Part shown: one piece after another, positions 32,195-41,559 of the stretch
Numbering within the stretch: position 1 is the first letter of the stretch
How the letters are laid out: each line of letters starts with the position of its first letter
Assembly: GCA_029269725.1 (NCBI GenBank)
Contig: JARJHS010000005.1
Span: forward strand, 186,001-250,000
Direction: 5' to 3'
Length of the DNA: 64,000 nt
Source: Pollutibacter soli
GTDB lineage: Bacteria; Bacteroidota; Bacteroidia; Chitinophagales; Chitinophagaceae
The notes under the pieces: generated by a model
Databases searched by the model: none
Told to the model about the DNA's origin: nothing
The model's input: only the letters and a program-made list of their open reading frames with translations
Translations under genes and position numbers: made by a program

Positions 32195-34951
32195 TTAAAC
32201 TGCTTTTTCTGTCCGAAATTCTTTTTGCGAAAAAGCAGCCTTCTTGCCACCTTCCAAAAATACTTTGGCATCGAGAAGCCCATATAAATGAATGAGCCTG
32301 GCAACCAGCCCCGTCCAACCGGTCTGATGGCTTGCTCCGAGGCCGGCTCCATTGTCGCCATGAAAGTATTCATAAAAGAGCAGGTGGTTACGCCAGTTGA
32401 TGTCGGTCTGAAATTTTTCAGTACCACCGAAAACCGGACGACGGCCTCTTTCATCGGGTAAAAAAATGCGTGTAAGCCTGTTGGCAATTTCCTGCGAAAC
32501 TTCAAATAGATTCATCATTTTTCCGGACCCGGTGGGGCATTCAATTTTAAAACCGTCGCCATGGTAAAGATAGAACTGCTGAAGTGCCCTGATGATGAGT
32601 ACATTCACAGGCATCCAAACCGGACCGCGCCAGTTGGAATTGCCCCCAAACATTCCTGTATTTGATTCTCCAGGCAGATAATCCACCCGGTGTTCCTGGC
32701 CCCCTACGTTAATGATGAAAGGATGATCCTGGTGAAATTTTGAAAGTGATCGTATCCCATAAGGGCTGAGGAACTCTTCCTCATCGAGCATCTTTGTTAA
32801 AATCCGACGAAGACGTTCCGGGTTTACCAATGCAATAATTGCCCTGTCATTTACACCAAAATGTCCTGGTCCTGTCGGATGAATTGCCTCCATCAGGTCG
32901 GGCATATGTTCCTGGCGTTTGCGGATCTGGGCGACAGCCCTTGGGACTTGTGCTATTTGCTCCTGTTCGATTATGGTAGTAGCGCATAGCGGCAGAAGTC
33001 CTACCATTGAACGTACTTTAAGTCTTTTGGCACTGCCATCGGGCGACCGCAACATGTCATAATAAAAGCCATCTTCCTCATCCCACATACCTTCGTTGCC
33101 CGGACGGTTCATCGCAGCTGCGATAAACAGGAAGTGCTCCACGAACTTAAACACCATGTCTTCGTATATACTATCATGGGCAGCAAGCTCGGCGGAAATC
33201 TCCAGCATATTCTGGCAGAACAATGCCATCCAGGCTGTACCATCTGCCTGTTCCAGATATCCTCCGGTCGGTAATGGTGCGCTGCGATCGAACACCCCAA
33301 TATTATCCAGTCCCAGGAAGCCGCCCTCAAAAATGTTCTTACCAAACCGGTCTTTACGATTTACCCACCAGGTAAAATTCAACAGCAGCTTGTTGAAGGC
33401 CAGCTTTAGAAATTCAATATCCGCTTCACGTCGCAGCGCTTGCTCGGTTCGATGCAGAAAAAGGGTTGCCCAGGCATGCACAGGAGGATTTACATCGCTG
33501 AAGTTCCATTCGTACGCCGGAATCTGACCACTGGGATGGAGGTAAAGACCACGGAGCATTAATCTTATTTGCTGTTTCGCAAAATCCGGATCTACGATAG
33601 AAAGCGGCAAAGTATGGAAAGCGAGATCCCAGGCCGCATACCAGGGATATTCCCATTTATCAGGCATGGAGATGATATCTTCATTCTGCATATGGAACCA
33701 GTCTGAATTCCTGGAGTGCCGGCTGCCGAAATACAGCGGGTGTGCGTGGTGTTCTTTTAACCAGCTCTGGCCATCGAAATAATAAAATTGTTTGCTCCAT
33801 AACATTCCTGCAATTGCCTGGCGCATGACAAACGCCTCATCGGGTGTCACTGAACCTGGCGTAATAGCACTGTAAAACTCATCAGCTTCCTGCCGGCGAT
33901 TGGCTATTATTTTATCAAATGCCGCTCCGAAGATGGAACTGCCATTGCTCCCGATTACATCAGCGCCCGTGGACTTTAATCGCAACCGTATCTCCACGGA
34001 TTGACCTGCGCCTATACCTGACCGATAGTGGGCAGCCATTTTGGTTCCCGTTTTTTCTGGGTTGATGGTTTCCTGTTGCCCCAGCACCACATAATTATTA
34101 ATGCCATCTTTCAGATATCTGCTTTCATTCTTTCCATCCAGGTGCAGGAATTCCCTGTTGGTGACATTGTCCGTAAACAGCAACGGCACATTTCCATCAC
34201 AATAAAAAGAATAGTTACCAAGTCGTTGATGAACGGATAAAACAGTACTGCTGCCGGCTGGCCCTTCCACCTGGCTAAGTAGTGGCTTATCAGCTGGTGT
34301 CGCAATCCATTCAGCCCATTCGTTGCGGAACCATAATGTTGGCAGGATATGTAATTCCGCAGCTTCCGGCCCCCGGTTGATGGCTGTGATCAGCACGAGT
34401 ATATCTTCGGGCCCGGCTTTAGCATACTCCACAAATACGTCAAAGTATCGATTGTCATTAAATACACCGGTATCGAGCAATTCATATTCATACTCGTTCT
34501 TGGAACGATGGCGATTGGTCTCTACCAGGTCCGCATATGGAAATGCTGCCTGCGGATATTTATACAGGTATTTCATGTAGGAGTGCGTAGGCGTAGAATC
34601 GAGATAGAAATAATACTCCTTCACATCCTCACCATGATTGCCTTCACTATTCGTCAAGCCAAAAAGTCTTTCTTTCAGAATAGGATCTTTGCCATTCCAC
34701 AGTGCCAGGGCGAAACATAAATGTTGTTTGTCGTCTGATATTCCACCCAGCCCATCTTCACCCCAGCGATACGTTCGGGAACGAGCCTGGTCGTGTGTAA
34801 AATAATTCCAGGCATCGCCACCTTCGCTGTAATCTTCGCGAACGGTTCCCCATTGTCTCTCGCTTAAATAAGGTCCCCACTTCTTCCAGGCAGATGTGCC
34901 GTTACGGGCTTCCTCGAGCCTTCTTTGTTCATTTGTTATGACCGGTTTCAT
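32195..34951 (-). CDS. GH63/MGH1-like glucosidase
   Basis: 918 residues from ATG 34951 (MKPVITNEQRRLEEARNGTSAWKKWGPYLSERQWGTVREDYS); the 47 open codons upstream are not family-like. It has an N-terminal beta domain and a C-terminal (alpha/alpha)6 barrel typical of GH63-type enzymes: WEYPWYAAWDLAFHTLPL, IPAYEWNFSDVNPPVHAWA, NSNWRGPVWMPVN and GLGASHQTGWTGLVA, which hold the catalytic-site acids and aromatic residues. No signal peptide is seen, so it is cytoplasmic. Likely action: hydrolysis of alpha-glucosides such as glucosylglycerate-type or storage oligosaccharides. A GgpS-like gene near the window end makes an osmolyte substrate conceivable. Confidence 0.85.
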   Translation of the reverse strand: MKPVITNEQRRLEEARNGTSAWKKWGPYLSERQWGTVREDYSEGGDAWNYFTHDQARSRTYRWGEDGLGGISDDKQHLCFALALWNGKDPILKERLFGLTNSEGNHGEDVKEYYFYLDSTPTHSYMKYLYKYPQAAFPYADLVETNRHRSKNEYEYELLDTGVFNDNRYFDVFVEYAKAGPEDILVLITAINRGPEAAELHILPTLWFRNEWAEWIATPADKPLLSQVEGPAGSSTVLSVHQRLGNYSFYCDGNVPLLFTDNVTNREFLHLDGKNESRYLKDGINNYVVLGQQETINPEKTGTKMAAHYRSGIGAGQSVEIRLRLKSTGADVIGSNGSSIFGAAFDKIIANRRQEADEFYSAITPGSVTPDEAFVMRQAIAGMLWSKQFYYFDGQSWLKEHHAHPLYFGSRHSRNSDWFHMQNEDIISMPDKWEYPWYAAWDLAFHTLPLSIVDPDFAKQQIRLMLRGLYLHPSGQIPAYEWNFSDVNPPVHAWATLFLHRTEQALRREADIEFLKLAFNKLLLNFTWWVNRKDRFGKNIFEGGFLGLDNIGVFDRSAPLPTGGYLEQADGTAWMALFCQNMLEISAELAAHDSIYEDMVFKFVEHFLFIAAAMNRPGNEGMWDEEDGFYYDMLRSPDGSAKRLKVRSMVGLLPLCATTIIEQEQIAQVPRAVAQIRKRQEHMPDLMEAIHPTGPGHFGVNDRAIIALVNPERLRRILTKMLDEEEFLSPYGIRSLSKFHQDHPFIINVGGQEHRVDYLPGESNTGMFGGNSNWRGPVWMPVNVLIIRALQQFYLYHGDGFKIECPTGSGKMMNLFEVSQEIANRLTRIFLPDERGRRPVFGGTEKFQTDINWRNHLLFYEYFHGDNGAGLGASHQTGWTGLVARLIHLYGLLDAKVFLEGGKKAAFSQKEFRTEKAV

Positions 34952-35634
34952 GATAAATAGGAATGTTTTGATAATTACTTTTTTGCAGATCAATCTTGTT
35001 ACATATGCCGCACGACTACTTACAAAGTATACAGATAACGTATGCGGACGGTGTTTAACCGAATGATACTTTGGGCTAAAACTAATTTTCATTCAGACCC
35101 ATAGCAATGATTAACATCAGCATAGTAAATGCTTACCATCAGTGCATTGTTGTATCATCGATTGCATGTTTGATTTAGTCACCTGCAGATAAACTGATCT
35201 TAACTGGCAAAAGGATATTTTCTTCACTTCGATCGATATCGTTGTGACCGCTATCAGCAATGTCTTTGACTGGAGTCATTGTTTTGGAGAATATGAAAGC
35301 AGTTCCTTTATATCAACATTCTCCAGCAAACTGGTCACAAACCAAAGTGATATCAATGATTTCAACATCTACACAAAAAAACATCGGTACCTGGAAAACA
35401 TTCGTCATGCAGAAAATGAAAAGCCAAATCAGACCATTCATTCACTTTCTGCGCGCTGAACACAGTTCCGCATTCCGAAAACAGATTATGGCAGCAAAAC
35501 AATTATCCTGTAAAGCGTAAGCATTAAAATAATTGCGGACAACTTGAGCATTTTAGTATACCGGACTAACCGATTGAAAAACGAATTGCTGAATAAACAG
35601 CAAAAAGAAATGTTCGAAAATTTTAAACACCAAT
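34952..35634. other. Divergent intergenic region, no firm gene
   Basis: Between the divergent glucosidase and BASS transporter genes. Overlapping plus-strand frames of 60-90 codons at 35244-35520 look non-homologous and mutually exclusive. It presumably holds promoters in both directions; none matches TAnnTTTG well. Confidence 0.35.
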
Positions 35635-36573
35635 ATGGAAGCAATATTGCAGAAAATAATGGGGGTCGCCATCATCATTTTCATGGTAGGCAACCTGCTG
35701 GAAATAGGCTTGAGATTAAAAGTTTCTGAAGCTTTAGCTGCGTTCCGGAACCTGCGGTTTGTGATATTATCGTTTTTGTGGTGTTTTGTTTCAGGACCTG
35801 CACTGGCAATCCTGCTTACGAAGATCATTCCTCTCAATGAAGCATATGCACTTGGTTTAGTAATATTAGGAATGTCACCATGCTCGCCAGCGATCCCGGT
35901 GATGATGAAAAAGTCGGGTGGCAGTTTGTCTTACATGTCAGCCTTTATGTTGATTGCCTATGCCGGAACGGTCGTCCTGATGCCATTTATGGTGCCTTGG
36001 CTCGTAAAAGGATTTTCGGCAGATCCGTGGAACATAGCCAAACCTCTATTGTTTTTTATTACGATACCGCTGATCGTCGGAGCGGTCATCCGCGGAGTGA
36101 CTGCGTCAATTGCAGATAAGTCGGCTCCGGTGGTCAATAAAATAACCGGACTGAATACGATCTTACTGGTGGCTATTCTCCTTTGCGTATACCGCGCGGA
36201 TATATTTAGTGCAATTGGTACATATGCTATCGGCACACAGCTTCTTTTCTACGCATTGATGGGAGTTGGAGCATACTTATCCGGGTTCGGACTTTCCTAC
36301 GATCAAAAGGCGCCAATGACATTAGGCACCTGCACACGAAATGTCGGTCCTGCCTTTGCTATTGTTTCGGTTGCCGGCGTACCCCAGGGTGCAATCACGA
36401 TGTGCATCCTGGCAGCCTTCCTTGGAGCAATCCTTTCCGGATTTGCAGCAGCAGCAATACTCAAACGTTACTGCGCTCACACAACATCGGCAGCAACGCC
36501 GGATAAGATGACGATCGATGGTCCGAAAAATACCAGTTCGATAAGCGGCGCTGTGAACACTAATCCACAGTAA
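35635..36573 (+). CDS. Bile acid:sodium symporter family (BASS/SBF) transporter
   Basis: 312 residues with nine or ten helices. LGMSPCSPAIPVMMKKSGGSLSYMSAFMLI and LGTCTRNVGPAFAIVSVAGVP correspond to the two broken-helix Na+-site motifs of the BASS fold. The C-terminal 35 residues are polar and Thr/Ser-rich. BASS proteins import organic anions with Na+; bacterial substrates include pantoate-like and keto acids. No neighbouring pathway identifies the ligand. Confidence 0.82.
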   Translation: MEAILQKIMGVAIIIFMVGNLLEIGLRLKVSEALAAFRNLRFVILSFLWCFVSGPALAILLTKIIPLNEAYALGLVILGMSPCSPAIPVMMKKSGGSLSYMSAFMLIAYAGTVVLMPFMVPWLVKGFSADPWNIAKPLLFFITIPLIVGAVIRGVTASIADKSAPVVNKITGLNTILLVAILLCVYRADIFSAIGTYAIGTQLLFYALMGVGAYLSGFGLSYDQKAPMTLGTCTRNVGPAFAIVSVAGVPQGAITMCILAAFLGAILSGFAAAAILKRYCAHTTSAATPDKMTIDGPKNTSSISGAVNTNPQ

Positions 36574-36644
36574 AGTAAATGCACAATCAAAGCTGATTAC
36601 GAATGAGATTCAAAAATGCAAAAGATATCGGGCAAGACTAACAG

Positions 36645-36870
36645 GCAGGATCAGGTGATGAATGTCTGATCCAACTTCGCTATTATATTGGTCTTATCGA
36701 TCCCGTTTCAATAATGGTCAATACCTATGGAACCGGAAAACTTAAAGAGAATGAAATGGCGGCGTTGGTGGTTAAAGTATTTCCGCTTTTACCAAAAGGG
36801 ATGATTGAACATCTCCACTTAAGAAAAACTGTATTTGCAAATACGGCAGTCTTCGGGCATTTCGGACGAC
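36645..36870 (+). pseudogene. metK: Relic of S-adenosylmethionine synthetase (C-terminal part)
   Basis: In one frame the DNA reads AGSGDECLIQLRYYIG, LIDPVSIMVNTYGTGKL and LRKTVFANTAVFGHFGR, which line up with the MetK C-terminal segment ([27 protein letters not shown] ... IYxxTAAYGHFGR). A stop codon lies immediately upstream in frame, the first three quarters of the gene are absent, and the homology ends at GHFGR, before the usual terminus. The sequence is degraded, and the functional metK must be elsewhere. Confidence 0.85.
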
Positions 36871-37569
36871 CGATGGTTTTCCTCTCGCTCTGCCGTAAGC
36901 ATTTTTTAGCCTTTTTTCTACAGCCCCTGCCAAATAAAAAGGTGTATGGATTTTCAACAATTTGCTATAAAAGCCAGCACTGAAATTTTGGTTTTATTGT
37001 GAAAATCAAACCTGATCTGCATTCCAATAAAAAACAACAGGCCCTGATTATCAGGTGAGCCAATGAAAATTTATCAAGCCAAACGGAATAAAAAATACAT
37101 ATCACAACATCACCGAAATGAAAAGCTGTTTACGCTCAACAGAAATTTGAAATTTTATGGAATATAACACTAATGAAAGTACCGGTGGAAATTCAATGAC
37201 CTCGCAGAAGTATTTGCTTTGAACTTCAAATTTTTCATGATTACTTATCATGGACGCTGTTGCTGCGAAAGATGTCCGGGGCATTTCCAGCAAAAATCCA
37301 GCAGCGGCTGCGTCGGTCATAGTGTTGCACGAACAATCGACACCGAACTGGGCAGGCACATCACGAAATAAGATGTCTCTTCATCAACTGTTCTGCAACG
37401 ATGAATTATACTTCAGCTAAATACTTTTAGACAGTAAAAGAATCCAGACGCTGCATACAACTGTGCCCGGTGGGATGGGTTCACCGACTCCTTTTGCCTG
37501 TTGGTCTATACGCGGTTTCATCAAAAAATATTCGATCCTAATTTCAGTATGAAAACCAAAAAATAGTCG
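36871..37569. other. Gene-poor region after the metK relic
   Basis: No recognisable gene; open frames are short and unlike proteins I know. It precedes the trifunctional exopolysaccharide gene and presumably contains its promoter. Confidence 0.35.
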
Positions 37570-40500
37570 ATGATTCATTCCCGGCAGATATTTCAAACCG
37601 ATTCAAAATGGAGGTGGAGAACCTTCCAATGGACAGGAAGATTGTTCCTGTTCATCGTTATCCTGATGGTTCCTGTGATCATCATTACCCTTGCAAAAGG
37701 AGTAATGCCGGCGCTTCCTGCGCTTACGAGTGATGACAACCCTTTGCGCCATCTCTCCAATCCCACAACTCCACTAGGTCTCAATAAAAAAGAGTTGAAA
37801 AAATATAAGGGCTTTGATGCATTCCTGAAAGAGAAAGCAAAAAATGAAAAACTGAGTCATTCGAAAGTCCAGTTAACAAATAATCAAATGAGGGCTGCAT
37901 TCTATGTTGACTGGGATCCGCAGTCTTTCTATTCTCTCCAGAAGAATATTGACAAACTGAACATGGTTTTTCCTGAGTGGTTTTTTATAGATCCGGCAAC
38001 AGATACACTCGCGCCGCGTATCGATACCGCAGCACTGAGCCTGATGAAAAAAAATAATGTGCGCATTGTTCCGCTGGTCAACAATATCAATGAAAATAAA
38101 GGCGAAGGAGAATTTGATGGGAAGATGTTGCATCGGATATTGAATAATAAAGCCAAAAAGGAAAGGCTCATCAATGACATTGTAAAGTATATAGATCGAT
38201 ATCACTTGCAGGGAATCAATATAGATTTTGAAGAATTTAAAGAAAAGGGCGACGAGCCGATCATCAGTTTTCAGAAAGAAATATATGAGAGACTGCACAG
38301 CAGAGGGCTGATTGTTACGCAGGACATTATGGCGAACAACGAAGACTTCAATATAAAAGAACTGGCAAAGTATAACGATTATATGCTCCTGATGGCCTAT
38401 GACGAGCATTACAGTACCAGTGTACCCGGCGACGTTAGTAGTCAGCAATTTATTGAAAAAGTGCTGGATGGCACTGCAAGGCAAATCGCCTCAGAAAAAT
38501 TAATCGTTTGTATTGCGGGTTATGGCTATGATTGGGCAGAAGGCAACGAAGCTGCAACAGTAACATATCAGCAGGCCCTGGCTAATGCAAAGCAATTTAA
38601 AGCAACAATTGATTTTAGTAATGACAGTTATAATAATTTCTACAGGTACAGGGAGGCCGACGGAACAGAACACCGTGTTTATTTCACGGATGCCGTTACC
38701 AATTTCAATGCCATTCGTTTTGCAGATGAATATGGTGTTGCAGGAACTGCTTTGTGGCGCTTAGGAAGTGAGGACGATCGGCTATGGAAGTTTTACAGTC
38801 GTAGTCTCACCGATAAGTCCTTGCTGGAACAACCTTTTGATTATGCTACACTGGAAAGTATTGAAGCATCAACCGAACAACCGGACTATATCGGTGATGG
38901 CGAAATATTGAACGTAATCAGCCAACCTGGAAAAGGTACAATTGACCTGGAAGTTGACAGTACTGAGAACATCATTGCTGAAGAAAATTATGTTGAACTT
39001 CCAACAAAATATGTAATTCAGAAATATGGCAAAGTTCACCACCAGGTTATCCTGACTTTTGATGATGGCCCCGATCCTGAGTATACCCCACAGATTCTTG
39101 ATATTTTAAAGAAAGAAAATATACCGGCGACATTTTTCATTGTTGGTATGGAGGCCGAGAATAATCTTCCGTTATTGAAAAGAATTTACAGGGAAGGACA
39201 CGAGATTGGCAATCATACTTTTACTCATCCGAATATCGCAGCAGTGAGACCTGACAGGGCGGCGACAGAAATGGAGAGTACAAGACTGCTGATCGAGTCT
39301 GTTATTGGAAGAAGCACTGTTTTGTTCCGTGCACCGTATAACGCTGACGCAGAACCGACAACAGATGTTGAGTTAAAGCCAATAGCACTGAGCAAGCAAA
39401 AGAACTATTACACAGTAGGAGAAAGTATAGATCCAAACGATTGGGATAAAAGCGTAACTGCTGACAGTATTTTTCAACGGGTTACAAAGCAATACGAATC
39501 AAATCCTGAAAAAGGCATTATTCTACTTCATGATGCCGGAGGAAACAGGCAGGCCACTGTTGATGCGTTGCCACGAATCATACACTATTTTAAAAATAAA
39601 GGAATACAATTTACTACGGTAGCAAACCTGTTACATGTAAATAAAGACGTCGTGATGCCTCCCGTTGATAATGGATTGATAAATATCAATGGCGATATTG
39701 CTGGGTTCGGGTATTGGGCGGAACATTTTCTTTCAGCTGCTTTCTGGGTAGCTATCATTCTAGGTCTCTTAAGAATATTGTTTCTCGCCGTCATGGCGAC
39801 GATTCAAAAATTTAAGAATAATGCTTACAACATAAGTCATGAGTTTCCTTTAGAGGAGACTCCCGGAGTAAGCATCATTGTGCCTGCGTATAATGAAGAA
39901 GTGAACGCAGTAAAGACGATTCAGAATTTGCTTCAGCAGGATTATCCCAATTTCAACATCATCTTTGTCGACGATGGGTCAAAAGACGCAACTTATAAAT
40001 TGGTTTCTGAAGCATTTTATAATAATGATAAAGTTGTAGTACTCACAAAGCTCAACGGAGGTAAATCGTCGGCATTGAATTTTGGTATCAGCCAGGCAAA
40101 AAATGAATTTGTTGTTTGTATTGATGCGGATACGCAGCTAAAAAATGATGCAGTTTCCCAATTGATGAAACGCATGCTTTATCCGGAGAAGGAGCATATG
40201 ATCATCGGAGCAGTTGCAGGTAATGTAAAAGTCGGCAATGAAAATACTTTGCTCACCAAATGGCAGAGCATAGAATATACAACTGCACAGAATTTTGATC
40301 GCAGGGCTTTTGATGTCATCAACGGGATCACTGTTGTGCCCGGCGCTATTGGTGCTTTCAGAAAGGAAGCGATCGAAAGAGCGGGAAATTTTACTGCCGA
40401 TACTCTTGCAGAGGACTGTGACCTGACTATTCGCATATTAAGAGAAGGATATCGTGTCGTGAATTGCAATGAAGCTATTGCCGTTACTGAAGCTCCCGAA

Positions 40501-40974
40501 ACGCTCAGGCAGTTTATGAAACAGCGTTTCCGCTGGTGTTATGGCGTCATGCAGGCTTTCTGGAAAAATAAAGATGCGTGTATTAATCCAAGGTATAAAG
40601 GATTAGGGATGGTGTCGCTGCCAAATATTTTCATCTTCCAGATTATTCTCCCGCTGCTGGCACCGCTTGCAGATCTGATGCTGATCATCAGTCTGGTCTG
40701 GAATCGCCACAATCCCGAAAGTGTGCACAAGATAGGTTTGTATTACCTGCTTTTTCTATTGGTGGATGTGTTGGTAAGTGTAATTGCTTTTGCTTTTGAA
40801 AAAGAAAAGTTTGCCAAGCTCATCTGGTTGATACCTCAGCGGTTTGTTTACAGGCAGTTAATGTATGTGATTTTATACCGATCGATCAGGAAGGCCATCA
40901 AGGGTGATATCAAGGGGTGGGGAGTGTTGAAGCGGACGGGGAATGTGAACGTGCAGGTAATGTTGAGAGGGTAA
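37570..40974 (+). CDS. Trifunctional GH18-like / polysaccharide deacetylase / GT2 synthase
   Basis: 1134 residues with three fused domains. One N-terminal helix (about 22-43); GH18-like barrel about 105-415 with GINIDFEEF (Asp219, Glu221) in place of DxxDxDxE; NodB deacetylase about 490-690 with TFDDGPDP (Asp499-500) and HEIGNHTFTH (His550, His554); GT2 synthase about 765-1000 with VSIIVPAYNEE, VDDGS (802-803), DAD (853-855), AEDCD (949-950) and QRFRW (986-990); helices at about 720-745 and beyond 1010. This is PgaB-like and PgaC-like machinery in one chain: polymerise an N-acetylglucosamine-type polysaccharide in the inner membrane, then deacetylate and trim it outside. Such fusions occur widely in Bacteroidota. 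It is a single gene, not part of an operon. Confidence 0.9.
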   Translation: MIHSRQIFQTDSKWRWRTFQWTGRLFLFIVILMVPVIIITLAKGVMPALPALTSDDNPLRHLSNPTTPLGLNKKELKKYKGFDAFLKEKAKNEKLSHSKVQLTNNQMRAAFYVDWDPQSFYSLQKNIDKLNMVFPEWFFIDPATDTLAPRIDTAALSLMKKNNVRIVPLVNNINENKGEGEFDGKMLHRILNNKAKKERLINDIVKYIDRYHLQGINIDFEEFKEKGDEPIISFQKEIYERLHSRGLIVTQDIMANNEDFNIKELAKYNDYMLLMAYDEHYSTSVPGDVSSQQFIEKVLDGTARQIASEKLIVCIAGYGYDWAEGNEAATVTYQQALANAKQFKATIDFSNDSYNNFYRYREADGTEHRVYFTDAVTNFNAIRFADEYGVAGTALWRLGSEDDRLWKFYSRSLTDKSLLEQPFDYATLESIEASTEQPDYIGDGEILNVISQPGKGTIDLEVDSTENIIAEENYVELPTKYVIQKYGKVHHQVILTFDDGPDPEYTPQILDILKKENIPATFFIVGMEAENNLPLLKRIYREGHEIGNHTFTHPNIAAVRPDRAATEMESTRLLIESVIGRSTVLFRAPYNADAEPTTDVELKPIALSKQKNYYTVGESIDPNDWDKSVTADSIFQRVTKQYESNPEKGIILLHDAGGNRQATVDALPRIIHYFKNKGIQFTTVANLLHVNKDVVMPPVDNGLININGDIAGFGYWAEHFLSAAFWVAIILGLLRILFLAVMATIQKFKNNAYNISHEFPLEETPGVSIIVPAYNEEVNAVKTIQNLLQQDYPNFNIIFVDDGSKDATYKLVSEAFYNNDKVVVLTKLNGGKSSALNFGISQAKNEFVVCIDADTQLKNDAVSQLMKRMLYPEKEHMIIGAVAGNVKVGNENTLLTKWQSIEYTTAQNFDRRAFDVINGITVVPGAIGAFRKEAIERAGNFTADTLAEDCDLTIRILREGYRVVNCNEAIAVTEAPETLRQFMKQRFRWCYGVMQAFWKNKDACINPRYKGLGMVSLPNIFIFQIILPLLAPLADLMLIISLVWNRHNPESVHKIGLYYLLFLLVDVLVSVIAFAFEKEKFAKLIWLIPQRFVYRQLMYVILYRSIRKAIKGDIKGWGVLKRTGNVNVQVMLRG

Positions 40975-41126
40975 AGGCAGCAATAATCTTTTGTAGTTTG
41001 TTTTCAGAATAAGAAAGGTGGGTAGATCGAAAAGATAAAATGCAGCAAACTGGCAGAAAAATACATTTTTATCTGGGGAAAATACCTTGGAAATTCCAAA
41101 AATGCTTTCGAATTTGCTGAAAGTTC

Positions 41127-41162
41127 CCAGGTATCCGATACTTGCAAGTATCGGATACCTGG
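41127..41162. repeat. 36-bp perfect palindrome
   Basis: 18 bp starting CCAGGTATCCGATACTTG are followed directly by their exact reverse complement, with no spacer and no T-run. It lies in the 585-bp gap (40975-41559) between convergent genes; the rest of the gap is AT-rich and empty. The CCAGGT end resembles units of the array at 42790. Confidence 0.9.
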
Positions 41163-41559
41163 CGGAATTCTCCGAAATTCTATTCGAACCTGAAAAACAT
41201 ACAATTTCTGCTCAGCTGTTTTTTTGCTAGACCTTAGTTTGGCTATTTGAAAATGAATGGTTAGCACTAATCACTACTTTCCAGTTACTTCATCCACTGC
41301 AGCTTTATGATCTGAAAATTATTTCAACTTTATTTTATAAGATGAAAATTTTTTCTCTCTTTAAAGTTGCGGATATTTTTAATTTTCGAATAGGTATACG
41401 ACATATTTATACCCTCCTTCAAAAGAGAATAATAATCTGAGTTAGAAAATGGACACTTTCAATATATTTCTTTCCAATCAAATTTTCCGTCGTACTAGAC
41501 GATTCCAGAAGATGTGTTGATGAATTCATTTATGAATACGTGCAGAAGCAAAGATTCTG

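Noticed and set aside
34952-35092. Upstream start for the GH63-like glucosidase
   Set aside because: The added 47 residues are basic and aromatic and unlike the family; ATG 34951 begins the conserved sequence.
35244-35520. Overlapping plus-strand frames of 71 and 86 codons upstream of the BASS gene
   Set aside because: Mutually exclusive frames, unusual composition and no recognisable domain.
37251-37420. A 55-codon Ala/Ser-rich frame before the trifunctional gene
   Set aside because: No homology, no promoter, and composition consistent with chance.
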